Shown: positions 1 to 11,610 of the stretch, in pieces | Layout of the letters: every line of letters begins with the position of its first letter | Position numbering within the stretch: the first letter of the stretch is position 1 | From: Naematelia aurantialba | Taxonomy: Eukaryota > Basidiomycota > Tremellomycetes > Tremellales > Naemateliaceae | Assembly: GCA_021527695.1 (NCBI GenBank) | Contig: JAKFAO010000011.1 | Span: 186,001 to 250,000, forward strand | Length of the DNA: 64,000 bases | Direction: 5' to 3' | The notes under the pieces: model-generated | What the model saw: only the letters and a program-made list of their open reading frames with translations | Told to the model about the DNA's origin: nothing | Database searches by the model: none | Position numbers and translations under genes: made by a program

Positions 1-115
1 AACCTGACTATATGAACCGCGGGACTTCATGCTTGACACACTGGTATCTCCGCATGATTGGTCCTGCTCATCGACGACGCGACGACACGACGACATGACG
101 CGAATATCGGAATAG

Positions 116-2394
116 GAAGATGTTCATTGGCGGTCTCAACTGGGAAACGACGGATGGTGAGTGTCTTGATCATCCAGCACCACATGCGCACGGCCCCTTC
201 TAGGGGGCTCTGCATACAGCCAGAGTCCGCTCTGCCCGTCTGCAATGTCTTCAATGTTGAAAATATCCCTTGGAGACGGCGACGCATGTCTTCTGCGGAC
301 GGTTTCGCCTGTCTCTCATTTCCGATATCTTTTCCGGACCTCTACCTGCGAGCGCTTCGACGGGAACTGCGGTGACAGAGCTGGACGTTGGCGCTGACCT
401 TTCCAGACGGCCTTAAAGCGTACATGGCGCAATACGGCGAAGTCGAAGCCTCGACCATCATGCGCGACCCGTCGGGCCGGTCGCGGGGTTTCGCATTCTT
501 GACATACAAGGATCCAGCGAGCGTGCAGCGTGTTTTGTCGCAGACACATCATTTGGATGGCAAGCAGGTGCGTGTGCCGTTGCCTCCATTCCCACGTTCT
601 GCATGCTGCTACCCCGGGTGTTGTATGCTACTACATCGAGTGCGCATGCTACTACACCTGTATGCTGTATACTACTGTACCGTGGCGTCTTTGGCACGCT
701 ATTTTATCGGGGTGTTGCTGACACGCCCTAGATCGACCCGAAGCGCGCGATCCCCCGAGCGGAGCACGAACGTACCGCCAAAGTCTTTGTCGGCGGCCTA
801 GCACCCTCCGTAACATCCGAGTCGCTCAAGATCTTCCTCACGCAATTTGGGCAGGTCATGGACGCGACCGTCATGTTTGATCGCGAGACGACGCGGTCCA
901 AGGGGTTCGCATTTGCAACCTTTGCAGATGAGGAGGCGGTCGGGAGGGCTATGGAGCACAGTGGGATCGAGCTGGACGGCAAGGCGGTGAGTTGGCTCCT
1001 GAGCTTCTTCTACTCTGAAATCACCTGCCCGTCCCATATTTCTTCACCTTAAAAAGGCACCTGCTTGTTCTGTGCAGCTTGTTCGCACCGTTCATAGTGC
1101 ACGACCAGCAATGAAGCTGACTCGCCGTAGATCGAGATCAAGCGCGCACAACCCAAAGGATCAGGCAACCTCCCAAAAACATTCGGAAACAACCAGCCGC
1201 GCTTTGGCCAGCCTGCAATGGGCGCTGCCGCGGGGATGGGGGGTGGATTCGACCCGAATGCGATGGCTATGATGTACCAGAATATGATGAAGGGGTCGAA
1301 CATGGGTGAGCTACCTTCCACCCGCCTGGGCATCTAGCCTTGGATCCTACGCTTTGATATTACGGTTGCGGGGCCGTTTGCTTGACTGGCATATCTGCTG
1401 TTCAATTGCGTGTCTGTCTTGACGTGGGCATTGCCCTTGACTGCGCTCTGCCCTTGACTCGCGCTTTACGATTCCAACGCTCGGTGCTGACTTCTCAGGT
1501 GGAGGTATGGGCATGGGCGGCGGCTTTGACCCCAATGCCATGGCGATGATGTACCAGAACATGATGAAGAGTGAGCTTCCCCTCTTTATCCTAGCCTCTC
1601 TATCATACCTCTATCTATACCGCTTTCTCTATACCCCTTCCTATCATACTCCCTACGTCGTACCCTCTGTCATACCCCCCTATCATGCCCCCGCTACCAC
1701 ATCCATTTTCACCAAACCTGACCCCGAATCGAAGCATGGCTGACGGCGCAGACATGGGCGGCATGGGTAACGCGCCAGCTATAAACCCCAACATGGCGAT
1801 GCGGAACGGCATGGGTGGTATGGGCATGATGGGTGGGATGGGCGGGATGGGCATGATGGGCGGAATGGGCGGCATGGGAGCGATGGGCGGGATGGGCGGC
1901 GGTATGGGTATGGGTGGAATGGGCGGCATGGGTATGGGTGGCATGGGCATGGGTCAGTTGATTGGTCGTGCCGTGATAGTCGCTGACGTCGGTTAGGAGG
2001 CTACAGCAACCAGATGATGAGCCGTGTATGTTTGTTCTCTGCCTCTTTCTCTGATACAGGTGCCTTTGCTGTCTTCTCGGCTAGACTTGGACGTCTAGCC
2101 AGGTGACAACATGACCAGATGACGTCTGCCCAGAAGACAACATGACCAGCTCCGCAGTGGGAATCAGCCGGTGAAGCAAAACTGATCACCTCGTAGCCAA
2201 TGGGATCGAACGGTCGGCCCGTGCCCACCGCCCCAAGAGGCCCGGCCGCAATGCGCAATGGCGCTGGCGTGGCTGGAGCTGGGACAGGCATGACCTCGCC
2301 GATTGGGTCTGGGGCAGTTCAAGGACAAGGGATGGGGGGCATGGGGGCACAGCGGTATTCGACCCAGGGGAACGCGCGGGCCAAGCCGTACTAG
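116..2394 (+). CDS. HRP1: HRP1/Nab4-type two-RRM mRNA 3'-end processing factor (5' end outside window)
   Basis: Visible exons: 116-156, 407-567, 732-986, 1131-1305, 1499-1570, 1752-1952, 1997-2025, 2197-2394; 377 codons in frame, stop TAG. The first exon begins mid-codon after an AG, so the start lies upstream of the window. RRM1 shows RNP2 MFIGGLNWET and RNP1 RSRGFAFLTY. The linker IDPKRAIPRAEHERT is diagnostic of Hrp1. RRM2 shows VFVGGLAPSV and RSKGFAFATF and ends IEIKRAQPK. The tail is rich in Gly and Met (GGMGMMGG repeats), as in yeast Hrp1. In yeast the family binds the UA-rich polyadenylation efficiency element as cleavage factor IB and shuttles between nucleus and cytoplasm. Exons 4 and 5 each encode a FDPNAMAMMYQNMMK block, so one is probably a copy of the other. 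Assignment is firm; the exact junctions in the Gly-Met tail are slightly less so. Confidence 0.9.
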
Positions 2395-2905
2395 TTGGCC
2401 AAGCCTTACTAGTTGAGTGTGTGCCATGTACTGCCTTTCGTTGCTTTCTCTCGTCTCGGCGGTCGTCTCGGTCGGCAGCGGTCGTCTCACTGCATGACAT
2501 TCTCAAAGATAGCGCTAACTGTCCTGGACACGCCCTGGAAGCTAGCGCTTTGCGTCCTTGGCACGTGCTCAACGCTAGTATCTGTGTGGCTCTCCGATGC
2601 ATGAGCTACAACGGGTACCTAGGCGCGCCGTCGAACGGCTGCAGGTGACTGACTACCTAACAACGCACCGCAAAGAATATCAGCGGGACAAGCGGTGATT
2701 TTCCAGTGTCCGCTACGCGGCTGATTGCGCTGTATTGCGCTGCGTCGCTGCCTTGCGGATTGCGCTGCGCGGGCGTTTTGGCAAAACAGGAAAAGTAACC
2801 AAACACTGCCCTGAACGTGCGCGTTTCCCGCTGGCAGACCAGGGCGGTGCATTCTTGAAACCAGGCGTCGTCTAGGCGTCGATCGGAGGGATCCTACGCA
2901 GTATA

Positions 2906-3137
2906 GGGGCAGGACAGAGACGAGACGGAGAGACAAGAGGGACAAGAGACGAGAGGACAAGAGAGACAAGGGAGGAGGGACAATTAGGCAAGAGGGACAA
3001 GAGGGACAAGAGAGACAAGAGGAGAGGGACAGGTGTCAAGAAGAAAAGCGACAAGGAGGGCAAGAGAGGACAAGAGAGACAAGAGAGAAGAGAGAGGAGA
3101 GAAGAGAGAAGGGAAGAAGGAGAAGAAAGAGAAGGGA
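2906..3137. repeat. Strongly purine-rich tract with degenerate GACAAGAG repeats
   Basis: About 230 nt in which the + strand is overwhelmingly G and A, built from imperfect GACAAGAG/GAGAGACAAG units that become GAGA-rich at the 3' end. Such tracts can form triplex (H-DNA) structures. No function is evident. Confidence 0.7.
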
Positions 3138-4052
3138 TGAGAGAGGATGCGAGACAACCGGAGGGCCGCCGTGGTCTAGACCTGGCCATTCCATGTATCC
3201 ACCGGGGATCAGCTGTCCACCGCCGGCACGACAGTAGAGCTGGAGCTGGAGCTGTCCAGACTGCTGTACAGCTTGTCGTGGGTGTCGGTGTCTGTGTCTG
3301 GGACGTCTGTCGTGTTCTGCTGTCCCATCCATGTCCATCTCCCGACCCACATCCACATCCACATCCACGTCCATTTCCACTTCCACTGCCTATCCTACGT
3401 CCATCCTACGTCTGTCCCGTCGGGTGTCGTAGAGTTCTAGTTTACTGGCAAGTAACGCCCAAAAGGCGACCTCGAAGCTACGCCGCTGTTGCACGCTGCG
3501 CTAAAGGCTGGATAAAATCCCAAGGACGAGGACGAATCACCTGGCGTTTCAGCTTTCAGCTTTCGGCCTTTGTCTTCATCCGTCGTCCATCGTCCATCTC
3601 CATCGTCCATCGTCTTAGACTACCGTTTATAGTCTACCCTGCCGGCTACCGCCTGCGGTCACCTGTCGTCTGCTGCCGTACGTTACAGCAGGACGTGCTG
3701 CGAGCGCTGCGAGGACACTACACCAGCAGCAGCACGCTCCGCCGCTCGACGGTCGACTCCTGGACTGCTTGTCTGGATCGAGTCACGAAAACGCAGTCCG
3801 CTGTGCGGCGTGTCGCTTCACGGCAGTCATCGCCTCGCCGCGCGCAGTGCGCTAAACGTCGACACGTCCAGGCTCCACACTCGATCGCCCCGCACCGCAG
3901 CGAGAGCATCAGTATCACAGCAACAGCAACAGCAACAGCAGGACAATCTAGGCACGACGTCTCCTGGAAGCACCAATTCTTCGACCCACTGGCCAGCTGG
4001 GTATCGACACGGCGGTTGGCGGACGCTCGTTTGGAATACAGTGCGACTCTGC

Positions 4053-4120
4053 GACGTGTGACGCTGTGACGCTGTGACACTGTGACACTGTGACACTGTG
4101 ACACTGTGACACTGTGACAC
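4053..4120. repeat. Tandem octamer (GACACTGT)n microsatellite
   Basis: Unit GACACTGT repeated about seven to eight times, the first units reading GACGCTGT. It lies in non-coding DNA; the frames through it (SQCHSVTV-type) are repeat artefacts. Confidence 0.85.
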
Positions 4121-4956
4121 GGACGGTCGGTGGGACTGTGTCGTCGCTGGATGGGATACGCGGAGTGATGGTGAGTGCCTCCCTTGGTTCCTTTCCTTCT
4201 CTCCTCTCCTTTCTCCTTCTCCAGTCTTTAGGCTTCAGTCTCATCATCTGCGTCTGCTCTTGTTCTCTTGTCCCATCACGCAGTCTATTGTCGTCTTCGT
4301 CAAACACTCGTCACTGTCTCTTCTGTCTTTCCATCCTCATCCTTCCAGCCCCACCCTCTCCCTCGTAGTCACGCGTCCGTCTATTCTCTCTGTGACTGCG
4401 TTTCATGCCTGCCCTGCGGGGTACCTCGCTATCCTTTGGCAATGGATCTCATCGCGCGGGATACGGCTACGCCTTGGCCTGCTAGAGCCTTGATGTGCTT
4501 GCACGGGTCTTGTCCACCCATACCTCGGCACGACGGCAGGGGGCTGAGCCCAAGCACGTCCAAGCACTCGCAGTTGATCGGATCACACCCCGGCATCGCT
4601 GGCGGGCGAGGTCGTTGTTGTCCCCTGTGTCGTCGTGTTGCCTGGCGTGTGGCGTCGCCTTGTCCCTTTCCAGTCACCGTTTCGAGGAGATTGCTGTTAT
4701 GGCTATTGTCGTCGTCCACCTCGCATAACACATATATACATATATACCACCCATCTCAGATGTCCATCTCGTCTTCGTACTTCCATCTCGGATTTCCATC
4801 TCGTCTTCGTACCTCCATCTCGTACTCCGTCTCATCTTCGTACATCCATCTCGTACTCATCTCGTTCATTCGTCCCCATCTACAAACTTGACCGGTAGCT
4901 GACGCTGTCGTCCCCATCTTCATTCGAACGTCGCTGGTCGACTATACACAGCCCTG

Positions 4957-7576
4957 ATGCTCGCTCCTCTCCCACTCCTCGCGCCGTCATCGATATACGA
5001 GTGCGAGTACGGCCCCAACCCAGCTCCCGCACCATCACCACCCTACACCACTGTCTCTCCTCCCACTCGCATATCTTCTTCATCCGAACCCCAATCCCAC
5101 TTCTCCCCCAGACTAGCTCCGTGCTTATCTCGACAACCCCTCTCACCTCGCCTCCCGCCTTCACCTCTAAGTCCTTCATCCCGACCCCCGCCTTCACACT
5201 CATCTCGACTGCGAACGACCCCTTTCAAACCCCGCGTCAAACGGCGACCAGACGACATCCCTTGCGCTTCGTCGCTGGAGTGCAAGCGGCCCCGTCGTTG
5301 GCCTGCACCGCTGTCAAAGGAATCCCCTTTGCTTTTGAGCCCTTCCCACCCTCAGACCACTTTATCAAACGTGGACCCAGGTGTCGACAACATGGACGTC
5401 CAGCTCGAGCACGAGCCAGAGATAGCATCGACATCGAGCTCAGACGTTGAGCGACCACCTGCGAGTTCTTCCAGCCACTCAAGGGCGAGTACGAGCGCAT
5501 CCAGCAGCAGCAGCAGCAGCAGCGCAGCGACTTCCGACATGCCTCGCTCTGCCTCGTCCTCGCCTCCGACCCTTCCGCCGGTTCGGCATCTCCAGCGGAC
5601 CAACACCAAACGCCTGGGGCTGTCGCTCTCGCTATGCCTGCCCCCTTCTCCTTCTGGATCACAAACCAACTCCGCTCCCAGTGCAGATAATACTCCCTTC
5701 ACGCCTGGTCCGCCCAAGACCCCCGCCCTGGCCATGACGATGGGCCGCGCGACAGCCAACGGATTCCGTCGACCCAGTCTCCTCACCGTCATCACCCAGG
5801 ACGCACACTCCCACCCTGCGCCCTCTCCTTCTGGCGCGCCAGCCGCCACCCGTCGAGCGCGGAGCAGTACCGATTGGGCACCACCCTCGAGTTTTCCGCG
5901 GTACGATGGCAGTCTGACCACTTTCAGCAGGGCTGGTCAGGCGGACCATTCCGCGAGGTTCGGGCTGTCTATCCCGCTATCGTCCCCGCCACTCTCTTAC
6001 TCTTCGACATCGACCGTTACCTCGGCGTCGACATCAGCATCTGCGTCGGGATCGAGCTCGTCGACACCCTCTTCGAGCCCCCCTATGCCGGGTTTAGCTA
6101 CGTTTGACGCCGATGCCTACGCCTATCCCTATGCTGTGGTTGGGGACACCAATCCCGAACGTGTGCTGTCACCGTACACCAAGGGACCTGTGGAGATCGT
6201 GCCGGGAGTGTTCCTCGGCGCAGAAGATAGCGTCTTCCATGTAAAGGCGTGGACGAGCGGGAAGCGTCGAGTGCGGGTGCTCAACGTCGCGCAGGAGATT
6301 GAGGATCCGTTTGCTGCGCGCCGCTCCGGCTCGAGCTACGATGGGAAAGGAAAGCAGAGGGCAAATGTCGAGGTCGATACCTACTCGCCTCTATCTGCGT
6401 CTGAATCTGTGTCTGGGTCTGGGTCTGGGTCTGGGTCTGGGTCTGTGCCGCTGTCTGCGCCAGGCGACAGCGCAAGGGAGGACGGCGGTGATCGCTGGCC
6501 GGAAATGGACTACTGCCACCTGGCCTGGTCGCATGGCGAGGCGGGACTGGCGGGGATACCGGCGCAAGCGACGTTGCGCGAGTTTATGGATCCTGTCGAT
6601 CCGGGAGTGGAAGGGAGAGCGGAAGAGGGGTGGGGGCTGTGGAAGGCGATTCTGTGTATCGAGTTTGCACGGAAGAGAGACGTGCCGGTGTTGATACAGT
6701 GAGTATTGCCCCTCTTCGCCCCACGCCCCCTCCAGCGGTGATCGCGTGAGACACCCTGTATGACCCAATGGCCCCGCTACATGCGCAACGGAGCTGGATA
6801 GGCGGCGCTCGGCGTGGCACGTCGATACCAGCTCAAAGCGTCACCAAAACCCAGGTCGTCACCAAAACCCAGAGCGTCACTAAAACCCAGAGCCGATGCT
6901 GACACACCACAGCTGCCAGTGCGGCGTCTCGCGCTCGGCAACGCTCGTCATTGCCTACCTCATGGCGCTAGCTGCGAGCGGGCTCGAGCCAGGGCTGGTG
7001 GGCCATCTGAGTGGTATGCAGGATGCGTATGATTTTGTCAAGCGCAAAAGCCCGTGTATTGGACCCAACGTCTCGTTAGTGTTCCTCATCTGCTGTACCG
7101 TGGTCTTACTCTCTTCCCTCTTTCTCTTCCTCCTTCTCTCCCCTGTCTTCACCCTTTCGCTTCCCTCTCTTCCCCGTCGCGTGGCTTTGGCTGCGTCAGC
7201 ATGACCGTTTATTCCTGATGATATCTCCACGATGTTCTAGCCCCATTTCATATCCACACCGTTTGACCGAGCTGACCCGCACAGCCTCGTCTTCCAGCTC
7301 GTGGAGTTTGCGCGCAACGTGACCACCCTGCTCTCGCGCCACCCTGAAGCAGAGGAGATCCAGACGGCGTGGCCCAAACGCCCAGAACACGAGCTGAGCG
7401 AAGCCGAGTGGGCGCGCAGACGAGCAGCATTTGATACCGAGCTTGGGCTGGCTGGGACCGGGAACGAAGATGATGCTGGGGAGGGAATGCTGGCCAGCCC
7501 GATGACGGTTGATGAGGCCGAAGAGGAGGCGAGGGGGCTCGACGAGAAGATGCGGAGACGCAAGGGGCTGCTGTAG
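4957..7576 (+). CDS. MSG5: Dual-specificity (MAP kinase-type) phosphatase with long disordered N-terminus
   Basis: Exons 4957-6698, 6913-7074, 7285-7576; 731 residues. The catalytic signature is formed exactly across intron 1: CA + C gives His-581, reading VLIHCQCGVSRSATLVIAYLM, the HCx5R P-loop of dual-specificity phosphatases, with catalytic Cys-582. The domain starts near residue 405 (GPVEIVPGVFLG) and ends near IGPNVSLVFQLVEFA, as in fungal Msg5 and animal DUSPs. In that family the enzyme removes phosphates from Thr and Tyr of MAP kinases. A Ser/Gly-rich insert (Ser-Gly dipeptides from a TCTGGG run near 6413-6447) interrupts the domain before the catalytic loop. The roughly 400-residue N-terminus is Ser/Pro-rich. 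The start is uncertain: ATG 4957 opens the frame, but ATG 5392 (MDVQLEHEPE) is also possible. The symbol is by family resemblance. Confidence 0.85.
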
Positions 7577-8486
7577 GGCACTGACCGGATGTGTGCCCAC
7601 TGATGGTGTTGAACGCGTGTCTTTACACAACGATGTGTCTTACACAATGGCGGTGTCTCTCCCCAGTGATGGTGTATCACACAAGGAGTCGCCGTCGCGC
7701 CATGGAGAGCGCTGGGCGAGCTGGCATGGAACGCGTGGAACGCGTGGAGCTGGCACTCTCTGTACTGTATGTATCTTAGGGAACCTTTTTTGGGGGGGGC
7801 GTTGGAGTTGTACGTTTAGGACGAACAAGGACAATCATAGATCACTATGCATACTCTACGATTCTGTCGCTTGGCGACTCGACTCGGATCGACTCGCTGG
7901 GTACGAGAAAGCGGCAATGAAGCGACGACGACGACGACGACGACGACCACGACCACGACGACGACGACGACCACCACCACCACCACGACCAGGATGGTCA
8001 AGTGGCAAAGTCAAGTGGCAAACTGGGAAAACTGGTCCGTGCGGCGGGCGACCATCAAATCCAGTAGAAGTTGGTTCAACCAACGACAAATGTTTGTTTT
8101 CCTCATCGATATGTGACCAAACAGCGAGGGTGACGATTTATACATTCTACTTCTCGTTCACAGCGTAGCATATCTCGACTACTGCGTTGCGTGGCTCGAC
8201 ACTGCATCTGCTTGGACCTAAAAGCTCTCGACGCTCAACTGTCTTCTCCCGACGGCTTCTCGCCACCGGTACAACTATCGCTTCCGCGTTCTGTTCCGAG
8301 TTGCCAGGCTGCGTGTTGACTGCTGGTTTGGCTGATAAGTGAGCTACTGGCAGCGAATTACCGGTCTGGCTCTTTGATTCTCTAAGCACACAAGAGTCGG
8401 CGCTGAAACTCGTCCAAGATTCTCTCGACGCTGTCTTCACATCCAAAATCGTTGCACGTCCAAAATCGTGACCTCCCCCAAGAATC
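7577..8486. other. Intergenic region with GAC/ACC trinucleotide run
   Basis: No gene recognised in about 910 nt between two + strand genes. It contains a (GAC)n/(CAC)n trinucleotide tract at about 7923-7990 and presumably holds the terminator of the phosphatase gene and the promoter of the membrane-protein gene. Confidence 0.6.
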
Positions 8487-11400
8487 ATGATCCCGACACC
8501 CGTACTCGTCGCCGTCCCAATCCCCTCCGCCATCCTTCTCCTCGTCTTGCTCCTCCCCCTCGTCCCGAACCTACCTACCATATCCCCCTCCCGTCTCCTA
8601 CATCACCTCCAGTCTCTATCCAGGATCATCCCGTCGCCGCACTCGAACCTCCCGCGCTCGTTCTTTGGCCTCCCGACGGCCGTTGCTTCCAACGACGACA
8701 GCGTCAACCGCCACCAAGACGACAACGCCAACTACGACCACAGCGGCCTCCGCGACGAGTACGGAAATCGTCATGACAGCGGGGGTGGAGGCGGCAATGC
8801 CCGTGGCAGCTGGGGAGGAAGTGGAAATGCGCAGCGCAGAAGAGCTACCCCGATAGGGATCCGCGGAAAGGTGTTGATGCTGGTGCTGTTCCTTGCTGGG
8901 CTGGGCATGGCGTGCGGATGGGCATACCTGCTAGATACCGACCGCACGGGGTGTCTAGGAGCCGCTATCACCGCTGTACCCGCCGGCGTCTTCATGCTTG
9001 GTCTCTTCTCGCTCTGGCCATCCCGATCGGCCTACTCGGCGACACGACGCGATCCGATAGCAAAGCAATCCTGGGTCAGCCTGGTATTCTGTGGCGGGGT
9101 GAACCACTCCACTATCTTCGCACACATCCTCCCTCTCTCGCTTGCGCCAACCGTCCTCGTCGCCGCTCTGACAGCGGGGATCCCGACCCACGCAGGTCTC
9201 ATCGGCAGCATCACCAGCTCGATGTTCGTGGGCGGGCTCCTCGTTGTCGCTGCGGTGACTGGGCGGAGAAAGTACTTTGGTTCCACGAGAGCTGGGGGTG
9301 TGCGATTGCCGTCCGAGTCGCGGTCTCCTTCCCCTTTCGCCGCGGTGGCGGAAAAGGAGCGTCGAGAATCTGCTCCTACTACGGAGGAGGAAGCGAAGGA
9401 TGGACAGTCGTGGATTACGTCGCCGTGTACGTATCTATCTACAATCCTGACTGTGGGGCTCGGCACCGCACTTGTGCCTGCCTCCCAACCCTGTTAGGAG
9501 CTCCGCCACAGATACTGAGTTGCCGTGTCCATGGTTCAATCTGCCCACAGGGACAAGCTGCACACAGCGAGAGGGAGTGAATACCTGGGATACGAAGCTG
9601 ACGCTTGCATAGCGCACGTATCAAGCACGTACCACTCAGCGTTCTCGTACTCCCCTACCACTGCGACGCCATCACATACTCATACCCCTTCTTCACGCAG
9701 CCATACCCCTTCTTCACGCAGCCATACCCCTTCTTCACGCAGCCATACCCCCCGCTCCACGAGGGCACAGGCGCTCGCGCAAGACGCCGTGGACTCGTCC
9801 TGGTTGTCCGAGCCTACCAACACCCCTTCCACTATCCCACCGTGGGACTACTCACCTTCCCAAGCGCCTGCCTCGCACGAACCGTCAAAGGGCTCTTCGA
9901 TGTCCCCCGCGCCGGCCTTGGCGTCACCCAATCCCGCCATCACGCGTCCGCGCTCACGCTCGCCCAGTCCGCAGCCGGGCCAGCCTGAACCGATCCAGCC
10001 CACCCCGGTGCGTCGACATGGCTTGCCAAAGCCCCCGAGGCGTACTCCGTCCCGCGCGATACCAGTGGGCAAGGCCAGCGCAGCCACGACCGCCACAATC
10101 GCCACCACGGCAACGTACACAACCACGACGACAGATGGTACGCCGGGATCGCACCTGCGTTCTCCGGGCGGCTCTATCCTCGCCGACTACTCGCCAGATC
10201 CGCGACTTCCCCTCCCCGGCCGCTTTGCGTCCCTCACGTCCTTCCCCCTCTCGCCGGAGACTGGAGCCGGGATATCGCGCGCCTCTCTGGCAGGAATCAC
10301 CTTTGTCCCTCAGCCGTCTCACGACTCGACATGGACGCTCGGGACCAGTTCGGCCGACTTTCAGACTCCCAAGCGAGCGCCGCCGCCACCGCCCATACCG
10401 AGTGGCATGCCATTGCCCCCTACGCCCACGGCGTCGCGGAGCGACACGGTGTTTGACTGGCCCATTGCCGCTGGGGTGGGTGGCGAGAAGGGAAGCAGCG
10501 AGTTGCTCATGGGCGAGCGGGAGTGGTACTTTGTGGACTCGGGGGTCGAGGCCGTCGAGTCATGGGAGAAGGGAGGTGGTGGCGTCGGTCTGCTTGCGCT
10601 TGCTGGCGTGTTTGTGTGTTATGTGAGTCACAGGCTTCAAAAATTTCGTTCCGGCTCAATCCAGACTATGAAGCAGCGTGAGCTGACGAGGGGCGTCTAG
10701 GCGTTGACGATGCCGCTGTTGGTGAAAGGTCCAGGTAGTCTAGAGTTAGGGCTGTACCTCGCGGCGCTAGTACTGCCCTCCCCCTTCCTGGCCGTCGTCT
10801 CTTATCTCCTCCGCCCGCCGACCTCGCCATTATCGCTCTCGTCAGTCGGCCGACGCAAGGGCGCATCCTCGACGCGAACGGCATCGACGTACCGCTCGTT
10901 GGCGCTCACCTCGGCCTCTCAGCTGTCTATACCCGCTACTGTCTCGCCTAAACTCACGCCGCCGGGACCGCGGACGAGTGTGCAGGACGCGCCTGTACGA
11001 CTGAGCAAATTGGTCGAGCCGAAACCTAGCCTCTCCAACTTTGGCCATTCCCGTGCACACACCAGGGCCAGCGCTGGCCTCCCGCCCAAGAATCATCGTG
11101 CCTCTGTCCGATTCCCGCCTGCCAGCCCTGCCCGCCGGCATACGGTGTACGGTGCGCCGGATCTGCGCGATCTCGAAGCGGACGAAGTGGCACGGAAGAC
11201 AGTCGCAAGACGGAGTAGCGACGTCTGGATCGAGAGCGGGCATGCGCGTCTCAGTGGGGGCGTGTGGAGCAGAGTCGGCGAGATGATCAAGCCTGTTCCC
11301 GCGATGCGCGTGTTGGACGCAGTCGTACAGCGGCCCGAGCGGACGCCGGGACAGGGTACAGGACTGCTACAGCGCCTTCGTGGTGGCGTCGTCAGCATGT

Positions 11401-11569
11401 TTCTTGACAAGGACCAGCTGCCCCAGTACCGAGATCAGCTGGGGTACCGGTACCGCCCTGGAAGCGCCCAAGAGGAAATTGGCATGCAGACGATCGCCAT
11501 CTCCCGAAGAGAGGGTAATCGAAACAGCTACTATGCCAGACCTGGCGACCACCCTGTCGATGAGGACGG

Positions 11570-11610
<41 letters not shown>

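Larger units (their letters stand above)
2395..4956. other. Long repeat-rich non-coding stretch between HRP1 and the phosphatase gene
   Basis: No credible gene is seen. Open frames here are low-complexity products of repeats. It holds a purine-rich block (about 2906-3137), a CCACAT hexamer run (about 3350-3390), a CAACAG run (3917-3941), a GACACTGT octamer array (about 4053-4120) and a degenerate CATCTCGTCTTCGTAC-type array (about 4755-4866). Part is probably 5' leader or promoter of the downstream gene. Confidence 0.6.

Noticed and set aside
1571..1751. Apparent frame break between HRP1 exons 5 and 6
   Set aside because: Using the acceptor GCGCAG at 1750-1751 (with CTGAC branch point just before it) keeps the frame, so no frameshift is needed.
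3137..4069. 310-codon open frame on the + strand
   Set aside because: Composition is driven by CCACAT, CAACAG and GACACTGT repeats; no splice or domain logic and no recognisable sequence.
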